Shown here piece by piece: positions 1-5,127 of a stretch of 5,127 nt of DNA (the first letter of the stretch is position 1; each line of letters starts with the position of its first letter). The position numbers were made by a program, and so were the translations under genes. Source of the DNA: Thermopetrobacter sp. (GTDB taxonomy: Bacteria; Pseudomonadota; Alphaproteobacteria; Rhizobiales; Aestuariivirgaceae). A model generated the notes under the pieces. The model saw nothing but the letters and a program-made list of their open reading frames with translations. It searched no databases and was not told where the DNA came from. The stretch lies in assembly GCA_011374735.1 (NCBI GenBank), contig DRPD01000258.1, forward strand, positions 1 through 5,127, in the 5' to 3' direction.

Positions 1-88
1 CCTCCTTCTCCCAGATCGGCCAACCGAACACGCCGCGCTTTTCCATCTCTTCCCGTGACGCGCCGCGGATCACCTCGATGTCGCTCAT
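1..88 (-). CDS. Small cupin-domain protein (Cupin_3/DUF861-like), N-terminal fragment
   Basis: Only the first 29 codons are inside the window; the gene continues past the left edge. The visible protein reads MSDIEVIRGASREEMEKRG followed by VFGWPIWEKE. The pattern of a short start, then E(V/I)IR, then a helix ending in a W-P-I-W-x-K-E motif, is what I know from small single-domain cupins of the DUF861/Cupin_3 type (EutQ-like fold), where the WPIW-KE stretch precedes the metal-site beta-barrel. The barrel with its histidine/glutamate ligands lies outside the window, so metal binding and substrate cannot be judged. The start is well supported: ATG at 88-86 is preceded by AGGAGA with a 6-nt spacer. 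The gene lies 12 bp downstream of the helicase stop codon on the same strand, so it is probably the distal gene of that operon. The family call rests on a short motif and is moderately confident; no enzymatic function is claimed. Confidence 0.7.
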   Translation of the reverse strand, partial: MSDIEVIRGASREEMEKRGVFGWPIWEKE

Positions 89-94
89 GGGCTG

Positions 95-100
95 TCTCCT
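95..100 (-). promoter_or_regulatory. Shine-Dalgarno of the cupin gene, abutting the helicase stop codon
   Basis: Read on the minus strand, the sequence TGA-AGGAGA-CAGCCC-ATG shows the helicase stop codon (103-101) directly followed by a strong AGGAGA ribosome binding site and, six bases later, the cupin ATG. Ribosomes terminating on the helicase sit on this site, so translational coupling is plausible. This is the clearest ribosome binding site in the window and it fixes the cupin start. Confidence 0.8.
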
Positions 101-2356
101 TCAGGCCGCTTCCACGAAGGCGGCCATGACCCGTTTCCGGCCCGCCTTCTCGAAGCTGATGGTCAGCTTGTCGCCGTCGGCGGCGGTGATGATTCCATAG
201 CCGAACTTCTGATGAAAGATGCGCTGGCCCACCGCGAACCGGCAAGCGGCGCGTCCGGGTGGGTCGGCCGCCGCCTTCAGCTCCAGATCGGGGCCGCGCC
301 AGTGAGACATGTCGTCATCGGCGGGCATGGGGCGGCCCATGAACGGGGCCGGTGTCGCGATCTCCACATGGGCCTTCGGCAGCTCGTCGATGAAGCGGCT
401 GGGCAACGCGTTCTGCCACAGCCCGTGCACCTGGCGGTTGGCGGCGAACGAGATGACGGCGCGGCGCTTCGCGCGGGTCAGCGCCACGTAGGCCAGCCGC
501 CGCTCCTCCTCCAGCCCCGCCTCGCCGTTCTCGTCCAGCGCCCGCTGGTGGGGGAACAGCCCCTCCTCCCAGCCAGGCAGGAACACGGTGTCGAACTCCA
601 GCCCCTTCGCCGCGTGCATGGTCATCAGCGTCACCTTGTCGGCGGCGGCCGCCTGATCGGCCTCCATGACCAGCGCCACGTGCTCCAGAAAGCCGCCCAG
701 GGTGTCGTATTCCTGCATGGAGCGCACCAGCTCCTTCAGGTTGTCCAGCCGCCCCTCCGCCTTCGGCGAGGTGTCCTTCTTCCACATCTCGACGTAGCCC
801 GATTCGTCGAGCACCACCCCGGCCAGCTCGGCCGGCGGCATGTCCGCCGCCAGCGCCCGCCAGCGGGCGAAATCGGCCAGCAGGGCGGCCAGCGGCGCGC
901 GGGCCCGCTTCGCCAGCTCCTCGCGCTGCACCAGCAGCTCCGCGGCGCGATACAGCGCCACCCCTTCGGCCCGCGCGAAGGCGTGCAGCTTCTGCTCCGT
1001 GGTCTTGCCGATGCCGCGCTTCGGCACGTTGATGATGCGGGCGAAGGCCAGATCGTGCGCCGGCGCGTGGATCACCTTCAGATAGGCCAGCGCGTCACGC
1101 ACCTCCGCGCGCTCATAGAAGCGCGGCCCGCCGATCACCTGATAGGGCAGGCCGATCTCGATGAACCGCTCTTCCAGCGGCCGCATCTGGAACGAGGCGC
1201 GCACCAGCACCGCCGCCCGCGACAGCCGGCCGCCATGGCGTCCGATCGCCTCCAGATCGTCGGAGATGGCGCGCGCTTCCTCCGCGTCGTCCCAATGGGC
1301 CCGCACCACCACCTTCTCGCCCTCGCCCAGTTCGGACACCAGTTCCTTGCCCAGCCGCGCCTTGTTATGGGCGATGAGGCCATTGGCGGCGGAAAGAATG
1401 TGGGCCGTGGAGCGGTAATTGCGTACCAGCCGCACGATGCGCGCCGCCGGGAAGTCGGTCTTGAAGCGCAGGATGTTTTCCACCTGCGCCCCGCGCCAGC
1501 CATAGATCGACTGATCGTCGTCACCCACGCAGCAGATGTTGCCATTCTCCCCGGCCAGCAGCCGCAGCAACAGATATTGCGCCACGTTGGTGTCCTGATA
1601 CTCATCCACCAGGATGTGGCGAAACCGCTGGCGGTAGTCGGCCAGCAGGTCGGCGTTGGCCTGCAACACTTTCAGCGGCAGCAGCAGCAGATCGCCGAAG
1701 TCCACCGCGTTGAGGGTCTTCAGCCGCTGCTGATAGGCCCCATAGAGCAGCCCCGCCTTGCCGTGGGCGAAGCCCGCCGCCTCGCCGGCCGGCACCCGAT
1801 CCGGCGTCAGCCCGCGGTTCTTCCAGTCATCGATCATTCCCGCCAGCTGGCGGGCCGGAAAGCGCTTCTCGTCGATGTTCTCCGCCGCCATCAGCTGCTT
1901 CAGCAGCCGCAGCTGGTCATCGGTGTCGAGGATGGAAAAGCCGCTCTTCAGCCCGGCCAGTTCGGCATGCCGTTGCAGGAACTTCACGCCGATGGAATGA
2001 AAGGTGCCGAGCCACGCCATGCCCTCCACCATGTCGCCGATCAGCGCCCGGATGCGCTCCTTCATCTCGCGCGCCGCCTTGTTGGTGAAGGTCACCGCCA
2101 GGATCTGCCCCGGCCAGGCCTGCCCGGTGGCCAGGATATGGGCCAGCCGGGTGGTCAGCGCCCGGGTCTTGCCGGTGCCGGCCCCGGCCAGCACCAGCAG
2201 CGGGCCGCCGGTGTGCGACACCGCTTCGCGTTGCTCCGGGTTGAGACCGCCAAGATACGGCGCCGCCGCGGCCTGCGCCTGTTGCGACAACGGCGGCACA
2301 TCGGCGGGGTGGTGCGCATCGTCCAGTTCGAACGGATCGGCCATGGCGCTTTGCAC
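101..2356 (-). CDS. uvrD: UvrD/PcrA-type ATP-dependent 3'-5' DNA helicase (SF1A)
   Basis: This is a complete 751-residue superfamily 1A helicase. The family unwinds DNA 3' to 5' using ATP; it removes the nicked strand and UvrC after nucleotide excision repair, acts in mismatch repair, and strips proteins such as RecA or stalled RNA polymerase from DNA. The motifs occur in canonical order: Q motif LNPEQREAV (38-46), Walker A AGAGTGKT (57-64), motif Ia VTFTNKAAREMKER (88-101), Walker B DEYQDTN (251-257), motif III GDDDQSIYGWRGA (278-290), motif IV VRNYRST (311-317), motif V MTMHAAKGLEFD (578-589) and motif VI EEERRLAYVALTRAKR (616-631). The last ~45 residues (FAVGQRIFHQKFGYGII onward) form the Tudor-like C-terminal domain that in PcrA/UvrD contacts RNA polymerase. 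Length is slightly above E. coli UvrD (about 720), the excess being a non-conserved acidic/Ala-rich N-terminus. The start is either GTG (2356) or ATG (2344); neither has a well-placed Shine-Dalgarno. No key residue is missing. Rep is a less likely alternative, since the UvrD/PcrA-type C-terminal tail is present. Confidence 0.95.
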   Translation of the reverse strand: MQSAMADPFELDDAHHPADVPPLSQQAQAAAAPYLGGLNPEQREAVSHTGGPLLVLAGAGTGKTRALTTRLAHILATGQAWPGQILAVTFTNKAAREMKERIRALIGDMVEGMAWLGTFHSIGVKFLQRHAELAGLKSGFSILDTDDQLRLLKQLMAAENIDEKRFPARQLAGMIDDWKNRGLTPDRVPAGEAAGFAHGKAGLLYGAYQQRLKTLNAVDFGDLLLLPLKVLQANADLLADYRQRFRHILVDEYQDTNVAQYLLLRLLAGENGNICCVGDDDQSIYGWRGAQVENILRFKTDFPAARIVRLVRNYRSTAHILSAANGLIAHNKARLGKELVSELGEGEKVVVRAHWDDAEEARAISDDLEAIGRHGGRLSRAAVLVRASFQMRPLEERFIEIGLPYQVIGGPRFYERAEVRDALAYLKVIHAPAHDLAFARIINVPKRGIGKTTEQKLHAFARAEGVALYRAAELLVQREELAKRARAPLAALLADFARWRALAADMPPAELAGVVLDESGYVEMWKKDTSPKAEGRLDNLKELVRSMQEYDTLGGFLEHVALVMEADQAAAADKVTLMTMHAAKGLEFDTVFLPGWEEGLFPHQRALDENGEAGLEEERRLAYVALTRAKRRAVISFAANRQVHGLWQNALPSRFIDELPKAHVEIATPAPFMGRPMPADDDMSHWRGPDLELKAAADPPGRAACRFAVGQRIFHQKFGYGIITAADGDKLTISFEKAGRKRVMAAFVEAA

Positions 2357-2358
2357 AA

Positions 2359-2417
2359 CGTTCGCGGGTTGATGATTCCCCTCGACTTATAGCAGCGCCC
2401 GGAGCGGTTAGCGAACG
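2359..2417. repeat. 7-bp inverted repeat spanning the ClC-helicase gap
   Basis: CGTTCGC at 2359-2365 and GCGAACG at 2411-2417 are perfect reverse complements separated by 45 bp, almost exactly bracketing the intergenic region between the ClC stop codon and the helicase start. The loop is too long and there is no T-run, so it is not an intrinsic terminator. A 7-bp match over this distance could arise by chance in GC-rich DNA. Confidence 0.35.
2386..2391 (-). promoter_or_regulatory. Possible -10 element upstream of the helicase gene
   Basis: On the minus strand the 63-bp gap between the ClC stop and the helicase start contains TATAAG, an AT-rich hexamer standing out in otherwise GC-rich sequence and placed about 30 bp before the GTG start. 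The best upstream partner (TTCGCT at 18-bp spacing) matches the sigma-70 -35 consensus poorly. A GAGGGG stretch follows but lies about 20 nt before the GTG, too far to be a good ribosome binding site. If real, this would let the helicase be transcribed apart from the ClC gene. It is a visual call only. Confidence 0.3.
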
Positions 2418-2419
2418 GC

Positions 2420-4078
2420 TCAGCGATGTTCTTCCACCGAAGTTGCCACCAGCTCGCGATTGTAGGCCTCCATGGCCGCCGTGCGGGTCACCCAGCCGCC
2501 CAGCCGCCCATTGGCGTCGACCACCGCCAGCTTCATGTAGTTGCCTTCATCAAGCGCCCGCAGCACCTTCCGCAAGGTGTCATCACGCGCCAGCTGCGGC
2601 CGCTCATCATATGGCTCCGGGACTTCGGTGCTGGCGCCCTTCTCGCGCGGCTCCATGAAGTCACGCACCCGCACGGTATGCAGAATGCGCTTGTGCGGCC
2701 CTTCCTCCAGATCGAGCCCGCGCCCGGCCAGCTGCCAGTGAAAGAAGCTCTTCGCGGCCAGCACCTGGGCGGTCACCGAGGCCAGCGCCGTGGCCATCAG
2801 CAGGGCCAGCGTCATCTTGTAGTCGCCGGTCATCTCGAACACGATCAAGGCCGTGGACAGCGGCGCGCCGAGCACCGCGCCGGCCACCGCCCCGGTGCCG
2901 ATCAGCGCATAGGTGCCCTGCGCCGACGCCCCTTCCGGCGCCAGCCCGGCCGCCACGACGCCGAACGCCGCGCCGGTCATGGCGCCCAGGAACAGCGACG
3001 GCGAGAACACCCCGCCGCCGAACCGCGAGGCCAGGGTGACGGCGGTGGCGATCATCTTCGCCACCAGCAGAAGGAGCAGGAAGCCGAAGTCGTAGCGGCC
3101 GCGCAGCGCCAGATTGGTGACCTCATAGCCCACCCCGAGGATCTGCGGCAGGAACGCCGCCATGGCGCCGATCACCACCCCGCCCAGCAGCGGCCTCAGC
3201 CACAGCGGCACCACCATCCGTTGGGCGCCCTTTTCGGCCAGCGCGGCACAGAACAGGAACAGCGCCGCCACCAGCCCGCTGACGACGCCGAGCAGGGCGA
3301 AGGCCGGCATCTCCCACAGGCTGGCGATGGCGAAATCGGGCAGGATGAAGGCCGGATAGTCGCCCAGATGCACCCGGGTGACGATGGTCGCCGCCACCGC
3401 CGCCAGCACCGCCGGCACGAAGGCGGTGAGCGCATAGTGGCCGAGGATCACCTCATGGGCGAAGATCACCCCGGCGATGGGCGCGTTGAACGACGCCGCC
3501 ACCGCCGCCGCCGCCCCGGCCGCCAGCAGGGCGCGGCGCGAGGCCAGCGGCATCTTCAGCCAGCGGGTGGCCAGGCCGGCCAGGGTGGCGCCGATGTGCA
3601 CCGCCGGGCCTTCGCGGCCGGCCGACGCGCCGGCGCCCAGCGACACGGTGGTGATCAGCGCACTGGCCAGCCCGCTTCGCCAATCGATGCGCCCGCGCCG
3701 CAGGTGCGCCGTCTCGATGACATCCGCCACCCCTTCGGCGCGCCGCTTCGGGGCCAGCCGGATCAGCATCAGCCCCACCACCAGCCCGCCGATCACCGGC
3801 GCCGCGAACACGATCAGCGGATGGGTGAACCCGGCCTTGGTGGCCACGATGTTCTCCTCCGCCACCCCCAGCCACAGCGACTGCACGACCCCGATCCCGA
3901 AGCGGAAGGCCAGAATGGCATAGCCGGTGGCGACCCCGGCGATCAGCGCCAGCGGCCACACCACCACCGCCCGCGCCCGGGCCAGCCGCTCCAGCGACGG
4001 CCGCACCCGTTGCCGATACCACAGGGAGATCAGCGTCCGATGCTCGTCTCTGTCCCCATCTACGGCCATGGTCTTCAT
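2420..4078 (-). CDS. ClC-family voltage-gated chloride channel / H+-Cl- antiporter with degenerate C-terminal CBS region
   Basis: Read from ATG 4078 this is a 552-residue inner-membrane ClC protein. After a basic N-terminus, hydrophobic segments run from about residue 38 to 440. Family landmarks are the GREGP loop (154-158) with E156 at the external gating glutamate (E148 of E. coli ClC-ec1), FNAPIAGVIF (197-206), GGGVFSP (354-360), APLSTALIVFEMT (405-417) and Y420 at the Tyr445 anion-site position. Two sites differ from ClC-ec1: the first filter loop GSGIP reads AEGVA (114-118), and the internal proton glutamate E203 is V210. A cytosolic tail (about 466-540, VRVRDFM, then LAVVDANGRLGGWV) looks like one clear CBS motif with a reduced partner. 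The open frame extends upstream to 4375, but that part has non-ClC, Cys/Ser/Arg-rich sequence overlapping the divergent oxidase, so it is not coding. ATG 4078 is the first start outside that overlap; ATG 4069 is a close alternative. Its ribosome site (AGGG, 9-nt spacing) is weak. Role is inferred: anion or pH homeostasis. Confidence 0.93.
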   Translation of the reverse strand: MKTMAVDGDRDEHRTLISLWYRQRVRPSLERLARARAVVVWPLALIAGVATGYAILAFRFGIGVVQSLWLGVAEENIVATKAGFTHPLIVFAAPVIGGLVVGLMLIRLAPKRRAEGVADVIETAHLRRGRIDWRSGLASALITTVSLGAGASAGREGPAVHIGATLAGLATRWLKMPLASRRALLAAGAAAAVAASFNAPIAGVIFAHEVILGHYALTAFVPAVLAAVAATIVTRVHLGDYPAFILPDFAIASLWEMPAFALLGVVSGLVAALFLFCAALAEKGAQRMVVPLWLRPLLGGVVIGAMAAFLPQILGVGYEVTNLALRGRYDFGFLLLLLVAKMIATAVTLASRFGGGVFSPSLFLGAMTGAAFGVVAAGLAPEGASAQGTYALIGTGAVAGAVLGAPLSTALIVFEMTGDYKMTLALLMATALASVTAQVLAAKSFFHWQLAGRGLDLEEGPHKRILHTVRVRDFMEPREKGASTEVPEPYDERPQLARDDTLRKVLRALDEGNYMKLAVVDANGRLGGWVTRTAAMEAYNRELVATSVEEHR

Positions 4079-4163
4079 TGCCCCGCGCCCTGCAGGTCGG
4101 ATATGCTTGCAGCATGGATCATGCCTTGCCCATGCCGCAAGCGCAAACCATGAGCGGGAAGAG
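4079..4163. promoter_or_regulatory. Divergent intergenic region between the ClC gene and the FAD oxidase
   Basis: These 85 bp separate two genes transcribed away from each other, so both promoters must lie here or overlap the start regions. I could not assign convincing -35/-10 pairs. On the plus strand TTGCAG (4107-4112) is a fair -35 but lacks a matching -10. On the minus strand TTGCGC followed 17 bp later by CATGAT is a weak pair. The middle of the region is rich in GCATG/CATGC words, including two overlapping inverted repeats. The bases before the oxidase start read GGGAAGAG, a purine-rich but poorly spaced ribosome site. Confidence 0.55.
4103..4124. repeat. Two overlapping 5-3-5 inverted repeats, candidate operator
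   Basis: ATGCT-tgc-AGCAT (4103-4115) and GCATG-gat-CATGC (4112-4124) are both perfect 5-bp inverted repeats with 3-bp spacers, and they share four bases. A further CATGCC copy follows at 4131-4136, 11 bp after the CATGCC at 4120-4125, i.e. about one helical turn. The cluster sits near the middle of the divergent region, about 40 bp from either start codon. This is the expected place and shape for a dimeric repressor or activator site, but the regulator is unknown and no regulator gene is in the window. Confidence 0.4.
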
Positions 4164-5127
4164 ATGCTTGACACCACCACCAGAACCGCCGCCATCGCCC
4201 GATTGCGGGAGCTGTTGGGCGACCGGCTGTCCACCGCGCTGGCGGTGCGCACCCAGCACGCCGACGACCCCACCTGGCACGACGCCCGGCCGGCCGACGC
4301 CGTCGCCTTCCCCGAATCGGAACAGGAGGTGGCGGCCATCGTGCGCATCTGCGCCGCGCACCAGCTGCCGGTCATCCCCTATGGCGTCGGCACCTCGCTG
4401 GAGGGCCACATCGCGGCGCCCGAGGGCGGCGTGTGCATCGACCTGTCGCGCCTGAACCGCGTCATCGCCGTCAACGCCCAGGACATGGACTGCGTCGTCG
4501 AGCCCGGCGTCACCCGCCGCCAACTCAACAGCCACCTGCGCGACACCGGCCTGTTCTTTCCCGTCGATCCCGGCGCCGACGCCACCATCGGCGGCATGGC
4601 CGCCACCCGCGCCTCGGGCACCAACGCGGTGCGCTTCGGCACCATGGCGGAAAACGTGCGCTCCATGCGCGTGGTGCTGGCTTCCGGGGAAATCATCGAC
4701 ACCGCCCGGCGGGCCAGGAAATCGGCCGCCGGCTATGACCTCACGCGCCTGTTCATCGGTTCGGAAGGCACCCTGGGCGTGTTCACCCGCCTCACCTTGA
4801 AGCTCAGCCCCATCCCGGAGGCGGTGATCGCCGGGGTATTGGCCTTCCCTTCCGTGCGGGCCGCCTGCGAGGCGGTGATCGCCACCATCCAGTCGGCCCT
4901 GCCGGTGGCCCGCATCGAGCTGCTGGACGCCGAAACCATTGCCACCCTCAACACCTATTCGAAGCTGGCCATGCCGGAGCGCCCCACCCTGTTCATCGAG
5001 TTTCACGGCAGCCCGGCCGGCATCGGCGAGCAGCGCGAGGCGTTCATGGCGCTGGCCGGGGAGTTCGGCGCGGAAGCCCTGCAATGGGCCGGCAAGCCGG
5101 AAGAGCGCCACCGCCTGTGGCGGGCCC
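4164..5127 (+). CDS. FAD-linked D-lactate dehydrogenase (cytochrome)-like oxidase, GlcD/LDHD family, 3' end missing
   Basis: The first 321 residues are present and the gene runs off the right edge; relatives are about 450-480 residues. The family oxidises D-lactate or similar D-2-hydroxy acids to the 2-oxoacid, passing electrons from FAD to cytochrome c or the quinone pool. The FAD-binding (PCMH/FAD_binding_4) domain covers about 45-220: PYGVGTSLEGH (72-82) is the pyrophosphate loop, followed by VVEPGVTR (111-118), VDPGADATIGGMAATRASG (134-152), TNAVRFGT (153-160) and KSAAGYDLTRLFIGSEGTLG (186-205). From about 222 the FAD-oxidase C-terminal domain begins, with VARIELLD (248-255) and LFIEFHGS (276-283). 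The PVDPGADA, ASGTNAVR and FHGS stretches resemble mitochondrial LDHD more than glycolate oxidase GlcD, which supports the D-lactate assignment. The metal-binding His cluster expected near the C-terminus is outside the window. There is no obvious signal peptide. ATG 4164 is the only plausible start, with no in-frame start codon upstream in the intergenic region. Confidence 0.93.
   Translation, partial: MLDTTTRTAAIARLRELLGDRLSTALAVRTQHADDPTWHDARPADAVAFPESEQEVAAIVRICAAHQLPVIPYGVGTSLEGHIAAPEGGVCIDLSRLNRVIAVNAQDMDCVVEPGVTRRQLNSHLRDTGLFFPVDPGADATIGGMAATRASGTNAVRFGTMAENVRSMRVVLASGEIIDTARRARKSAAGYDLTRLFIGSEGTLGVFTRLTLKLSPIPEAVIAGVLAFPSVRAACEAVIATIQSALPVARIELLDAETIATLNTYSKLAMPERPTLFIEFHGSPAGIGEQREAFMALAGEFGAEALQWAGKPEERHRLWRA

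Noticed and set aside
212..2392. Open frame of 726 codons on the plus strand opposite the helicase gene
   Set aside because: It is an exact antisense shadow of a canonical helicase. Its translation is His/Arg/Gln/Leu-rich low-complexity sequence with no family motif, as expected from GC-rich codon bias suppressing stops.
2357..2419. Intrinsic terminator between the ClC and helicase genes
   Set aside because: The only inverted repeat is 7 bp with a 45-bp loop and no following T-run, so it does not look like a rho-independent terminator.
2426..4153. Open frame of 575 codons on the plus strand opposite the ClC gene
   Set aside because: The translation is dominated by H, R, Q, P and G with no hydrophobic core or domain, while the minus strand encodes a clear membrane protein with conserved ClC motifs.
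4079..4375. N-terminal extension of the ClC frame by 99 residues
   Set aside because: The extension is Cys/Ser/Arg-rich, has no ClC-like sequence, and overlaps the start of the divergent FAD oxidase. The family-like protein begins around ATG 4078.
4078..4455. Plus-strand 125-codon frame overlapping the oxidase start
   Set aside because: It is in a different frame from the oxidase, is Pro/Arg/Ser-rich, and has no ribosome site; it is a GC-bias artefact.
4119..5111. Open frame of 330 codons on the minus strand opposite the FAD oxidase
   Set aside because: The plus strand encodes unmistakable LDHD/GlcD motifs. The antisense translation is Gly/Ala/His/Asp-rich without a recognisable domain.

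Overview
The window looks like a chromosomal piece of a GC-rich alphaproteobacterium. GC is very high throughout, codon third positions are strongly G/C, and the proteins resemble Rhodospirillales/Azospirillum-type homologues. This lineage call is an inference from composition and protein style and was not checked by a search. The window contains four protein genes, two of them cut by its edges. No RNA gene, mobile element, CRISPR array or prophage trace was seen, and there is no gene-free stretch longer than about 85 bp.

Layout: three genes run leftward on the minus strand, from right to left. They are a ClC-family chloride channel/transporter (2420-4078), a UvrD/PcrA-type superfamily 1 DNA helicase (101-2356), and the first 29 codons of a small cupin protein (1-88). 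The helicase and cupin are 12 bp apart, and the cupin ribosome binding site abuts the helicase stop codon, so they are very likely co-transcribed. The ClC-helicase gap is 63 bp and holds a possible weak promoter. On the plus strand, facing away from the ClC gene, a D-lactate dehydrogenase (cytochrome)/GlcD-like FAD oxidase begins at 4164 and runs off the right edge. The 85-bp divergent intergenic region between ClC and this oxidase carries two overlapping 5-3-5 inverted repeats, a candidate shared operator.

The genes do not form an obvious single pathway: one repairs and remodels DNA, one moves anions across the inner membrane, one probably oxidises a D-2-hydroxy acid into the respiratory chain, and the cupin has no known job. 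This is mainly an ordinary housekeeping/metabolic neighbourhood, and I found no convincing new system. The most interesting points are the ClC protein, whose anion-filter and internal-glutamate positions differ from the classical E. coli exchanger, and the inverted repeats in the divergent promoter region. Several very long opposite-strand open frames are GC-driven shadows of the real genes.
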